DNA of 64,000 nucleotides, taken from Candidatus Fermentibacterota bacterium (GTDB lineage: Bacteria > Fermentibacterota > Fermentibacteria > Fermentibacterales > JCC-6). Both the position numbers and the translations under genes were made by a program. Positions 52,219-60,907 of this stretch are shown piece by piece. The notes under the pieces are model-generated. The model did no database searches. It was not told where the DNA came from and worked only from the letters and a program-made list of their open reading frames with translations. The stretch lies in NCBI GenBank assembly GCA_030592645.1, contig JAUVIR010000003.1, forward strand, positions 1-64,000, in the 5' to 3' direction. Numbering within the stretch: position 1 is the first letter of the stretch; each line of letters starts with the position of its first letter.

Positions 52219-53507
52219 GCTGCAATCTTCCCTGCACGCCGGCTTTTCTTCAGAACAGATATTCCGGTCGCTGCCAGTACCGATGCGGCTATTGTCTGAG
52301 CAAGAACCCCTATCCAGATTGATATCCCGGCAGATGCTGCAGCAGTTGCCCCGAAAAGATCCGGGACCCCGGCGGCAAAATTTCTGAATGCTGAAATAAG
52401 CGGAGAGGAGGACCATGTCCAGAGTACTGCCTGCCGGGAAGGTTCATCGAAAAGGTCAGCACCGCTGGTCTGCTCAAGCAGGCAGGGATTACTCCAGAAG
52501 GCGGGAATGCAGACGATAACACCAAGTATGGCAATTGCAGGAAAAAGTTTCCCACCCGCACCCCTGAAGGAAAGCGGGAGAAGCAGAAACGGCAGTGTCG
52601 TAAAAAGAAACCTGGGGCCCCATCCTGTGCCGCCGGACCAGTCGTGAAGCATTCCATGGAAAATGAGAGAGAGAACAAAAGGGGTCCAGAGTCTCCAGTC
52701 CTTCTGAAAATACAGCGCGAAGATACAGAGCGGAGCATAGAATAGAAGCCCCTTGCCCGGACTGAGCAGAAGTCCTGGTATACCACCTTTGAAGGGCTCA
52801 AAAGCAATTGCGGGATCCTGCCCATGGCCGTCAAGGAATGGATTTCCAAACCGGTACCAGTTCAGGAAGAGTATAAGAAGAAGAAAGGGAACGAGCCCGC
52901 TCAGGAGTTTTTTCATGCTCTTCCAGTCATTCGCGAACAGAGGAAGAAGAAGCACGCTGTCAGCTCTCACAAGGATGGCAAAACCGAGACAGAGACCGGC
53001 TGCCAGCGATCGATCGCTGAGGAAAAAATAGAAGCCTGCCATGGCTGCGGCAGCAGCAGCAGTGACATCGAAAGTCATTCTTCCGTAAACAAGGACCATT
53101 CCGCAGATGGCAATACCTATGAATCGCATGACGGGTACATCGGAGTACTTTGCGACGGCAGAAGCGTACCAGAATCCGATCAGCGCAAGGCTGAAACCTG
53201 CGTTCAGAAGAGCCATCACCAGCTTGCCGCCATTCAATCCAAATAATTGTCCTGCAACTGCGGCGGGAATAAGGAGGATCGAGAACCCTGCGCCATGCGG
53301 GACGAAAAGACCGGGTCTGGCACCCTGAACTACCCAGCCGAAATCCCCCGAAACTGTCATGAATGGTCTCTGACCTGTAAATGAACCGGCAACATCATAC
53401 TGGGCAAGCACATCCGTTGTGTACATTCTGCCGCCGAAAACAAGTGCGAGCAATGCTGCCCATAGCAGGATCAGAGCACGAAGACGGGATTTATGAAGTT
53501 GTTCCAC
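52215..53507 (-). CDS. Polytopic membrane protein, likely lipid-linked-sugar glycosyltransferase or polymerase-like
   Basis: 430 residues, about 10-11 membrane helices. GTG start overlapping the FemAB-like stop by one base. The first loop holds YDVAGSFTGQRPFMTVSGDFGWVV and there is an Asp in TTDVLAQYD, as in GT-C enzymes (ArnT/PMT-like) whose first loop has a conserved acidic site. No family is certain. In this locus it could be the O-unit polymerase (Wzy), which is otherwise missing, or a sugar transferase using the polyprenol-P-mannose made by the gene at 56731. Confidence 0.65.
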   Translation of the reverse strand: MEQLHKSRLRALILLWAALLALVFGGRMYTTDVLAQYDVAGSFTGQRPFMTVSGDFGWVVQGARPGLFVPHGAGFSILLIPAAVAGQLFGLNGGKLVMALLNAGFSLALIGFWYASAVAKYSDVPVMRFIGIAICGMVLVYGRMTFDVTAAAAAAMAGFYFFLSDRSLAAGLCLGFAILVRADSVLLLPLFANDWKSMKKLLSGLVPFLLLILFLNWYRFGNPFLDGHGQDPAIAFEPFKGGIPGLLLSPGKGLLFYAPLCIFALYFQKDWRLWTPFVLSLIFHGMLHDWSGGTGWGPRFLFTTLPFLLLPLSFRGAGGKLFPAIAILGVIVCIPAFWSNPCLLEQTSGADLFDEPSRQAVLWTWSSSPLISAFRNFAAGVPDLFGATAAASAGISIWIGVLAQTIAASVLAATGISVLKKSRRAGKIAA

Positions 53508-54475
53508 TAAACGGTTCCGAACAGTGTGTTTCTGAAAATGCCTCTCGCTGAAAAGGATTCCTTGAACCTGCAGAGGCCATGGTTAATATCCATGTTAAGG
53601 GTAAAAGTACCAAGATCCATATAATGATACCCCATCTGCTTGGCCCATCTTATAACTTCCATGTAGACCAGATTGACCGGCCGCAGTGCCTGGTGCTCCT
53701 GGTCATGGGAGATATAGAAAGCAAGAGTGACCCTTGGATTGCAGTGGAACATAACCATTCCTGCAAGAACTTCTCCGCCCTCCATAGCGATAAATTGTGT
53801 GATATGGTCTTTCCCCAGAAGGGTTCGGAGCCTCTCCAGCTCCTCAAGCGAATGGGTGGGTTTAACATTATGACGCTGCTGAAGATTGGATTCCAGCACA
53901 TGATAAAAAAGTGAGAAATCCGGGTTTTCTTCAACTGTTACACCACTCTTGACCGCTTTCCTTACTCCTCTCAAGGCGGATGAACGAAAGCCAAGCCTGA
54001 GTTCCTCTCCCAGTCTGCTGAGGTCTATCACCGCTGTCAGCTCCCTCTTCCTGTATTCAAATCCACGTTTGATAAGGGAGAACTCCAGATAGTTATGTGG
54101 CCTGCGGTAATAGACTGTTGGAGGAGGGGTCAGTTCGATACCGCGGAAGCCCTGAGACCTGCAATAGGATATGAGTTCGTCTACTATTCCTTCGATCTTG
54201 CTCAGGCCGAGCGAATCGTTGAATACCGGACCGCCGTAGGAGGCTCCCGGATAGGATCTGAACCATGTCCCATCCTCCCTGTCAGCCAGCGCACCGGGGA
54301 TTATGGATTCGGTACCGTTTTTGCTTTCAATGATAAGGTGATGGTTCCTGAATCTGCCTTCCGGATGATAATCCAGAAAATCGGGAGAATGGAAAATTGT
54401 GCCATTGTTGGAGCGGAGGACGAAATTAGTCCATTCCTCTCTGTCGCGGGGCTCGACCTGCCTTATTGTAATCAT
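53507..54475 (-). CDS. FemAB/GNAT-like peptidyl or aminoacyl transferase
   Basis: 322 residues from ATG 54475, overlapping the propeller stop by 4 nt. Two GNAT folds appear in tandem: FRSYPGASYGGPVF in the first and EVLAGMVMFHCNPRVTLAFYISHDQEHQALRPVNLVYMEVIRWAKQMG in the second, the FemAB-like (BioF2-related) pattern. GTFTLNMDINHGLCRFKESF closes the domain as in FemAB. It may add an amino acid to a sugar or to peptidoglycan, or be one of the FemAB-like proteins common in PEP-CTERM and exopolysaccharide loci. Confidence 0.82.
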   Translation of the reverse strand: MITIRQVEPRDREEWTNFVLRSNNGTIFHSPDFLDYHPEGRFRNHHLIIESKNGTESIIPGALADREDGTWFRSYPGASYGGPVFNDSLGLSKIEGIVDELISYCRSQGFRGIELTPPPTVYYRRPHNYLEFSLIKRGFEYRKRELTAVIDLSRLGEELRLGFRSSALRGVRKAVKSGVTVEENPDFSLFYHVLESNLQQRHNVKPTHSLEELERLRTLLGKDHITQFIAMEGGEVLAGMVMFHCNPRVTLAFYISHDQEHQALRPVNLVYMEVIRWAKQMGYHYMDLGTFTLNMDINHGLCRFKESFSARGIFRNTLFGTV

Positions 54476-56715
54476 CTTACTACCGCAACCTTGCATCTGA
54501 TAACATTACTATCCCTCTCAACAAGTACTAAATAAACGCCGCTGGCAACTGAAGCTCCATTCAGTGACCCATCCCAGGTCCAATCCTCCCAGCTGTCCGC
54601 CGTAACGGAACCCAGGTATTCTCCCGTCAGTGAGAAGAATTTTACATCTATCCGTTCATCTGACCCGGACCATGCCATGTACAGTTCTTCCTCTGCAGGA
54701 AGGTAAGGCTGCGGATAGAATATCAGATCCGTGTTCTCGAAAGGACTGTGCTGCGTAATAATCGACCAGAGCCCGACAGCTGAAGAGAAGAAAACAGTTC
54801 CGTCCTCAGGGTTTATTGAGCTGAATTCATTTTCCATTCTGTTTGTTGAAATGTATATCGAATTCGAGCGGGTGAATTCGGTTACATCTCCATCCTCAAC
54901 ACTGTAAATGGCAGATTCAGTCATACACCAGATCACTCCGTTGCTGTCTACCTGCATAGCCTTGACCGACCCTGATACTCCGGCAATATCGACAAACTGG
55001 TTGCCGTTCCATCGGCTTATACCGTTCCCGGTTCCAGCCAGGATATCCCCCCCTGCATCCCTTGCGAAGCAGAAAACCTGGTTCGATTGCAGTCCCCAGG
55101 AGGTGCTGTATGCCTGTCCGTATCCAGGATACCATGTATCGGAGGATTTATCCATAGGGTCTCCTGAGTGTACAAGAAGCTGACACCCTCCCTCCGATGC
55201 AAACGATATCCACAGGCTGTCACTTCCGCACGGAAACAGTGTCTGTATATTTTTGCTGGAGAGGCCGTCGCTCTCTTCCCTTGCAGTCCACTGGAGGGTT
55301 CCCTCTTCGGGTTCACCGGAAACGGCTAGGATACCACTGGGCTCATCGGGTGTCTCCCAGAACGCCTCCTGTGCCACCAGAAGGGCTCCACTTTGAGATG
55401 TCAGCATTATGACCTGGTTATTAAGGAGGGGCGCCACAATCTGGACTACATCGGGGGAGATATCCGGAAGCGAATCGGATACGTAAGTTATTGTCGTGTC
55501 ATCATCCATGGAGTAGGTACCCCTGTCCTCTATCCATGTAAGCCCCCAGTGATAACTTGATGTCCAGATCCCCGAGCAGCCGGTCTTTGCTGCGGAGTAG
55601 GTTCGGAGAGAACGGGGCATATTGATAGTAAGCATATGGAAAGCTCTCCAGCCGCTGTCAGGATAGAACGCTAAAAGACCTAAATGATGACTGCCGATGT
55701 AAACTCTCTCTTCATCCCAGGCCATCTGATAGCAGTTCGGGGTGGCCATGCCGGGCACCGGGATATTTATCCAGGTTCCATTATCAAGATAGCCAAGTCC
55801 ATTACCTGTGTCTTTGCAGCACTCAGCCCAGGAACCGAAACCGCACCATATTTCCCCGGAACCACCGCTCAGACATGAAGCATAGCTTGCCTCCGGATAC
55901 CCGGATCCGTAAAGCTCCCAGGATCCGCCACTGTACAGCATGACCTTATTGCTTGCCGCGATGAGACCATCATCATTAACAAGTAAACCGGTAACAACCG
56001 AATCGGTACTGGCGGAATAGTCCAGCAGCCGTATCCAGCTTTCGCCCATCATTTGAGAAACTCCGCCGGAGCCGTATCCGAATATGGAATCGATGGATGC
56101 AATGTAAATGTCATCTATTCCAAGAGTCAGTGTTGAATCCTCATAGCTTGTCCAGGAGTCGGGATTAAAAATACTTCCGCTCAGATCAAGAGAATACACC
56201 CCTCTGTCTGTTGCCAGGTATAGAGTATTCCCTATACCGCTTACATCTGTCACCTCGGTGGCTGTGAAAGCCCCTCCTGTAAGATCGGAATCTATTGTAA
56301 GAAAACCATCGGCATTTCCACGCGCGAGTCCCCCGTCGGAACCGGCCCAGACATATCCCCCGCCGGTATAAACGGAATTTACGTATCCGGAACCCGGAAT
56401 ACCCTCATATACGGAAAATACCTTCCATGGATCATCCCCCTGCCTTAGAGCCAGACCGCCTCCCCCTGTAGCTACCCACAGAAGAGAATCATCAAAACAT
56501 AGATCTGTAGCGGATATCCAGGGCATATCAGGATATGAAACGCTGTCCAGCCATCCGCCTGCAGGATCGTAATGGATGATCCCGCCGGCAGTCGCACACC
56601 AGACAGTACCGTCATCGCCTGGCACAATAGAGAATATGTAGGACTGGGAGGTTTCAAAACCCCAGTTGAACGAAACACTGCCAATGATTGTCAGAGCAAG
56701 GTATGATGCTATCAT
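54472..56715 (-). CDS. Secreted two-component-type beta-propeller protein with C-terminal sorting-like tail (2 of 2)
   Basis: 747 residues. Signal peptide-like start (MIASYLALTIIGSVS). Repeated blades carry the reg_prop pattern: VWCATAGGIIHYD, LWVATGGGGLALR, VWAGSDGGLARG, LYLATDRGVYSLD and ILAGTGNGISRW. The C-terminus is FlgD-like (YPQPYLPAEEELYMAW, FFSLTGEYLG, ASGVYLVLVERD). It shares the middle block QEAFWETPDEPSGI with the paralogue at 44735 (QEAFWSTPSEPSGV). GGAG lies 10 nt before the ATG. It is translationally coupled to the FemAB-like gene. Confidence 0.88.
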   Translation of the reverse strand: MIASYLALTIIGSVSFNWGFETSQSYIFSIVPGDDGTVWCATAGGIIHYDPAGGWLDSVSYPDMPWISATDLCFDDSLLWVATGGGGLALRQGDDPWKVFSVYEGIPGSGYVNSVYTGGGYVWAGSDGGLARGNADGFLTIDSDLTGGAFTATEVTDVSGIGNTLYLATDRGVYSLDLSGSIFNPDSWTSYEDSTLTLGIDDIYIASIDSIFGYGSGGVSQMMGESWIRLLDYSASTDSVVTGLLVNDDGLIAASNKVMLYSGGSWELYGSGYPEASYASCLSGGSGEIWCGFGSWAECCKDTGNGLGYLDNGTWINIPVPGMATPNCYQMAWDEERVYIGSHHLGLLAFYPDSGWRAFHMLTINMPRSLRTYSAAKTGCSGIWTSSYHWGLTWIEDRGTYSMDDDTTITYVSDSLPDISPDVVQIVAPLLNNQVIMLTSQSGALLVAQEAFWETPDEPSGILAVSGEPEEGTLQWTAREESDGLSSKNIQTLFPCGSDSLWISFASEGGCQLLVHSGDPMDKSSDTWYPGYGQAYSTSWGLQSNQVFCFARDAGGDILAGTGNGISRWNGNQFVDIAGVSGSVKAMQVDSNGVIWCMTESAIYSVEDGDVTEFTRSNSIYISTNRMENEFSSINPEDGTVFFSSAVGLWSIITQHSPFENTDLIFYPQPYLPAEEELYMAWSGSDERIDVKFFSLTGEYLGSVTADSWEDWTWDGSLNGASVASGVYLVLVERDSNVIRCKVAVVR

Positions 56716-56730
56716 ATCAGTGAAAACTCC

Positions 56731-57438
56731 TCAGAACAGCCATGGAAAACGAAGATGCCATACCATCCAGACAGCTTCCCATACGATGCTTTTAGTCATT
56801 TTAGAGGTGCCCGCATGCCTGTCGACAAAGATTATTGGAACCTCCTTGACCGAACAGCCTGCATTAAAAAGCTTGTAAGTAACTTCTATCTGAAACGAAT
56901 AACCGTCCGATTTAATGCCAGAGAGATCAAGTTTCGCAAGAGCTTCCCTTCTGAATGCCTTGAATCCGCCGGTGGCGTCTTCCAGAGGAAGTCCGGTTAT
57001 CAATTTTGTATACTTATTGGCAAACCAGGAGAGAAGAAGCCTCGAGAGAGGCCAGTTCACCACGTTGACACCGCTGCAGTACCGGGAGCCTATTGCAAGG
57101 TCGTATTCTTCAAGGGCATCGATCAGTTCCACAACCTTTTCGGGTTTGTGTGAGAAATCTGCATCCATCTGGACAACAGGATCTAATTCATCTCTCTCAA
57201 GTGCCCACCCGAAACCTGCAATGTATGCCTGTCCAAGGCCTGCCTTTACCGGACGGCTTAAAAGGTGAACTCTGCCCGTTGACTCGAATTCCAGAACCGC
57301 ATCTCCTGTTCCATCAGGGCTATTATCGTCTACCACAAGTACATCAGGTTTTACAGGCAGGTCAAGGAGAATCGGTATCAGCTTTCTGATATTCTCAAGC
57401 TCGTTGTATGTAGGTACCACAATCAAAGGTGTTTTCAA
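56731..57438 (-). CDS. Polyprenol-phosphate mannosyl/glucosyltransferase (DPM1-like GT2)
   Basis: 235-236 residues from TTG 57438, with GGAGGT three to four nt before it, giving LKTPLIVVPTYNELENIRKLI, the usual N-terminus; the ORF track begins 42 nt upstream at ATG 57480 without a site. The GT-A motifs are VVDDNSPDGT, MDADFSHKPE and GSRYCSGVNVVNWP, then the ATGGFKAFRREAL block of DPM1-type enzymes. It loads a hexose from a nucleotide sugar onto polyprenyl phosphate at the inner membrane. It is the first gene of the long operon. Confidence 0.92.
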   Translation of the reverse strand: MKTPLIVVPTYNELENIRKLIPILLDLPVKPDVLVVDDNSPDGTGDAVLEFESTGRVHLLSRPVKAGLGQAYIAGFGWALERDELDPVVQMDADFSHKPEKVVELIDALEEYDLAIGSRYCSGVNVVNWPLSRLLLSWFANKYTKLITGLPLEDATGGFKAFRREALAKLDLSGIKSDGYSFQIEVTYKLFNAGCSVKEVPIIFVDRHAGTSKMTKSIVWEAVWMVWHLRFPWLF

Positions 57439-57524
57439 AAGACCTCCACTTTCTATATTCGGTTTAATATAATTATTCATTGCAGCACAGGTACAGTATA
57501 TTCAATTCAATCCGGATGGAGATC

Positions 57525-58565
57525 ATGACACACAGATTAAAAATCATAATTATTCTTGTTACATTGTTTTGTACACTTCCTCTGCACGCATGGAAGGTAT
57601 TTCCGTTACTCAGCTACAGCTCAACTTCCGGTGTTCTCATAGGTGGTGTAGTCAGTAATAACATGATATCTCCGTTTGAGCCCTTTGGTTTCAACGCAAT
57701 GGCTTACATGTACACAGATGGAAGCATATTCGCAGAACCAAAACTTCTGTTTCCCGCAGGCAGGGGTCTTGTAACCCTCAGCTCAAGTTATAGAGTAAGG
57801 AAGAAGGTCAAATTCTTCGGCTGGGGCAACGGAGGCGATAACGAGCTTTATACAGAGTACAATGCCGAAATACAGGATTTCTCCGGTTCCTATAATTTCA
57901 CTCCACTGTCAGGTCTTGTCATATCCGGCGGACTGCTCTGCAGACATTCCACTGTATACAACAGATCCGACGAGCAACTCTGGAGCCAGTCACCGACGGG
58001 TGAGTATGGCTCTATCTGGACTGCTGGTCCTTTCCTTAAGGGGAACTGGTCCATCCCTGTTCTTATAAACGGTTATGTATCCGCCGGATACGATATACAG
58101 CGGGGCAGTGATATCTCATATTCGAGCGCAGAATGCGCACTGGCAGTATTCGCACCCATTGGCAGCTCAACTACCCCGGCATTCAGAATGAAGGTTGAAA
58201 GACACATCGGAACGGCTTCCACACCTTTTTCGTTCCTGCCCTCCCAAGGAGGCAGTTCAGGTCTCAGAGGATACAGTGATGCAAGATTCGGAGGGAATTG
58301 GGCTCTGCTGGGTAACCTGGAGCTGAGGCAGAAGATATTCTCATTATCGATTGATGAGAACAACGCAATGGACTTCTCCCTTGTTCTGTTCGGGGATGCC
58401 GGCCAGGTGGCTGATCACCTGGGCGAGTGCCAATGGAACCGATTCCACCTGGATGGAGGTGCGGGGATGAGGATATCTCTACCGGGAGGAGGATCTCTGA
58501 GGGTAGATTTCGCCAAGTCCCCAGAGGGGCTGGGTATACAGATGGGGCTCGGAGAACTGTTCTAA
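57525..58565 (+). CDS. BamA/Omp85-like outer-membrane barrel without POTRA domains
   Basis: 346 residues from ATG 57525 (GGAG 2-3 nt upstream; ATG 57516 is an alternative). A signal peptide (MTHRLKIIIILVTLFCTLPLHA) leads directly to barrel strands WKVFPLLSYSSTSGVLIGG, with no POTRA domains. GGSSGLRGYSDARFGGNWALLGNLELR is the Omp85 L6-like LRGY segment, followed by AGMRISLPGGGSLRVDFAKSPEG and a terminal ELF. This is the bacterial surface antigen (D15) domain alone. It is divergent from the polysaccharide operon. The function could be a passive channel or assembly helper. Confidence 0.84.
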   Translation: MTHRLKIIIILVTLFCTLPLHAWKVFPLLSYSSTSGVLIGGVVSNNMISPFEPFGFNAMAYMYTDGSIFAEPKLLFPAGRGLVTLSSSYRVRKKVKFFGWGNGGDNELYTEYNAEIQDFSGSYNFTPLSGLVISGGLLCRHSTVYNRSDEQLWSQSPTGEYGSIWTAGPFLKGNWSIPVLINGYVSAGYDIQRGSDISYSSAECALAVFAPIGSSTTPAFRMKVERHIGTASTPFSFLPSQGGSSGLRGYSDARFGGNWALLGNLELRQKIFSLSIDENNAMDFSLVLFGDAGQVADHLGECQWNRFHLDGGAGMRISLPGGGSLRVDFAKSPEGLGIQMGLGELF

Positions 58566-58589
58566 CAAATACTACGAAAGGTATTGCTG

Positions 58590-59810
58590 ATGAATCACGC
58601 ATTTTTGAAAAAACTTCCCAAGACAGATCTTCACCTGCATCTGGACGGTTCTATACGATTATCAACTCTTATTGAACTGGCGAGGGAATCCGGTGTTGAG
58701 CTTCCCTCATACACCGAGGAGGGTCTGAGAGAGACCGTATTCAAGGATAGTTACAAAGACCTGAACGAATACCTCACTGGCTTCGCTTATACAACTGCAG
58801 TCATGAAAACCAGGGAACAGCTTGAGCGGATCAGCTACGAAGTCGCGGTTGATAATCAGCAGGAGGGCGTAAGGTACATAGAAGTAAGATTCGCCCCGCA
58901 GCTTCACGCGTCCGATGACATGGATATCATCGACTGCATCCGGGCGGTTAACGATGGTCTTCTCCGCGCAAAGAATGAATTCAACAACCGCAGGGAAGTG
59001 ATAGATGGCCTTGAGCCTCCCTTTCACTACGCGATCATCTCCTGCGCAATGAGGTTCTTCACTCCTGCATTCTCCGAATGGTACAGAAGATTTTTCGAAA
59101 TGCATAGTTTCTCGGACAGAGAAACAGTGTTCGCCCTTGCATCTCTGGAGCTCGAAGAAGCGGTTGCCAGAGCAAGATGGGAAGAGGACCTTCCTGCGGT
59201 TGGTATAGATCTTGCCGGTTCGGAGGCAGGCTGGCCTGCACTTAATCACCTCGAAGCATTCACGAAAGCAAAGGGACATTTCCTCAGAAAAACGGTCCAT
59301 GCCGGTGAGGCGTACGGGCCGGAAAGTATTTACCAGGCGATAACCGATCTTTACGCCGAGCGGATCGGTCACGGACTTACGCTTCTCAATCCTTCTGCAG
59401 TAAAATCCAGGTATATCAGTGACCCTGTGAAATACGTGGATGCATTGGCAAGCTACATAGCGGACAGAAGAATAACTGTCGAAGTCTGCCTTACTTCGAA
59501 CCAGCAGACGGATCCCGCTTTTCGGGATCTTTCCAACCATCCGTTCAAAAAAATGATGGAGAAGAAATTATCTGTAACCATCTGCACCGATAACAGAACC
59601 ATATCCAATACAACTGTCACGAAGGAGCTGCATAAAGCGGTAAATACCTTTAATCTCACAAGATACGACCTCAGGAATATTCTGGTTTACGGTTTCAAGA
59701 GAAGCTTCTTCCCCGGAAGGTACGATGAGAAAAGGCATTACGTACGCCAGTGCATGGAATACTTCGAGAAGATAGAACGGGAGTATTTCCAGGAAGAGAA
59801 CGTTCAATGA
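58590..59810 (+). CDS. add: Adenosine deaminase family protein
   Basis: 406 residues from ATG 58590. The metal motif KTDLHLHLDGS starts the protein, HAGE (residues about 238-241) and ERIGHGLTLL supply the catalytic Glu and the metal His. VCLTSN (CPTSN in most homologues) and ICTDNRTISNT with the last Asp follow. It is longer than the 330-350-residue family average because of inserted loops. It deaminates adenosine (or a related 6-aminopurine nucleoside) to inosine. The stop overlaps the XdhC-like start, so the two are coupled. Confidence 0.88.
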   Translation: MNHAFLKKLPKTDLHLHLDGSIRLSTLIELARESGVELPSYTEEGLRETVFKDSYKDLNEYLTGFAYTTAVMKTREQLERISYEVAVDNQQEGVRYIEVRFAPQLHASDDMDIIDCIRAVNDGLLRAKNEFNNRREVIDGLEPPFHYAIISCAMRFFTPAFSEWYRRFFEMHSFSDRETVFALASLELEEAVARARWEEDLPAVGIDLAGSEAGWPALNHLEAFTKAKGHFLRKTVHAGEAYGPESIYQAITDLYAERIGHGLTLLNPSAVKSRYISDPVKYVDALASYIADRRITVEVCLTSNQQTDPAFRDLSNHPFKKMMEKKLSVTICTDNRTISNTTVTKELHKAVNTFNLTRYDLRNILVYGFKRSFFPGRYDEKRHYVRQCMEYFEKIEREYFQEENVQ

Positions 59811-60778
59811 ACAGCATTCCCCTCTGGAAGCTTATCGGAGAGTCCATCCGTTCGAATGCTCCGTGTGCACTGCTCCTGACAGTTGAAACAAGGGGAAGCG
59901 GTCCGGGCAGACCGGGAGCTGCCATGGCGGTTACGAAAAGCGGTTCAACTCAGGGAACTGTTGGCGGCGGTGTGATGGAACACAAGCTGACCTTCAGAGC
60001 GCATAAGATGCTGGAAGATGCTGTCACTTCACCCGAACTGGCAATCTACGATCATGTAAACGGGAACGATAACAACGGAAGAGGGACTCCCTCCGGCATG
60101 ATCTGTTCAGGTTCTCAGACAACTGCGATTTTTCCCATGCAGCCGGGTATGCTTGAAACTGTAAACCTGATAATCAGCATTCTTGAAAACAGGAGGACAG
60201 GTACTTTGTACCTCTCAGGTACAGGTTTGACCGTAACGGACTCCCCCGCACAGGAAACAGATGAGTTTTTAATGACCGGAGTGGATGACTGGGAATACAC
60301 CGGACCCCTGGGGTATCGAGACACCGCGTTTATAATCGGGGGCGGACATGTGGGGCAGTCGCTTGCAAACCTTCTTCAGGGGCTGTCCTGGAACCCGGTG
60401 ATAATAGATGAAAGGGAAAGGAATTCCTTCGAGAATCCTCCTTCCTGCAGATGGATAACTGCTCCCTGCAGCGAAGCGCACAGCTGCATACCGGATGGCT
60501 GCCGCAGCTGGGCGGTTATCATGACTCCTTTTCACACTGCAGATGCTGCAGTACTGGAAAGTCTCGCCGGTAAAAACCTGAAATATGTCGGCATGATGGC
60601 AAGCAGTTCAAAGAAAGCAAAAATCTATTCGGAGCTTCTTCTGAAGGGAGTTCCCGAGGATTATCTTGACAGCGTCCGCTGCCCCATTGGAATGGCTATT
60701 GGAAGCCGTACACCGGAGGAAATCGCTGTAAGCATAGCCGCCCAGCTGATTGAGATAAAAAACAGGGGCCGGACCTAA
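59807..60778 (+). CDS. XdhC/CoxF family protein
   Basis: 323 residues from ATG 59807 (ATGA overlap with add, GGAAGAG upstream). The N-terminal XdhC_CoxI part has LTVETRGSGPGRPGAAMAV and GTVGGGVMEHKL. The C-terminal Rossmann domain reads FIIGGGHVGQSLANLL and ends with YVGMMASSSKKAKIYSELLLKG, PIGMAIGSRTPEEIAVSIAAQLIEIK. XdhC proteins sulfurate and insert molybdenum cofactor into xanthine dehydrogenase-type enzymes, but no such enzyme is seen here. The final residues and the stop lie inside a palindromic repeat. Confidence 0.87.
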   Translation: MNSIPLWKLIGESIRSNAPCALLLTVETRGSGPGRPGAAMAVTKSGSTQGTVGGGVMEHKLTFRAHKMLEDAVTSPELAIYDHVNGNDNNGRGTPSGMICSGSQTTAIFPMQPGMLETVNLIISILENRRTGTLYLSGTGLTVTDSPAQETDEFLMTGVDDWEYTGPLGYRDTAFIIGGGHVGQSLANLLQGLSWNPVIIDERERNSFENPPSCRWITAPCSEAHSCIPDGCRSWAVIMTPFHTADAAVLESLAGKNLKYVGMMASSSKKAKIYSELLLKGVPEDYLDSVRCPIGMAIGSRTPEEIAVSIAAQLIEIKNRGRT

Positions 60779-60901
60779 CATCTAAACATTTTGTCTGTTT
60801 AATTATCGGGGTCGTATCTTGAATTTTGGCATTTGATTTGTTAAGACATTGACGAATGTCAAAATTCAAGATACGACCCCGATAACTGAGGCCCGACCCC
60901 T
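60764..60901. repeat. Long palindromic repeat between convergent genes
   Basis: Arms 60803-60831 and 60857-60885 pair over 29 bp with one G-T type mismatch: TTATCGGGGTCGTATCTTGA against its inverse, around a 25-nt loop. Outer, imperfect inverse ends (AGGGGCCGGACCT and AGGCCCGACCCCT) extend it into the 3' end of the XdhC-like gene and give that gene its stop. It is a different sequence from the GGGACGGAGGT family but has the same architecture. Confidence 0.8.
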
Positions 60902-60907
60902 TTGCCT

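Noticed and set aside
58707-59540. 277-codon antisense ORF
   Set aside because: Antisense to adenosine deaminase, whose motifs are intact; no ribosome site.
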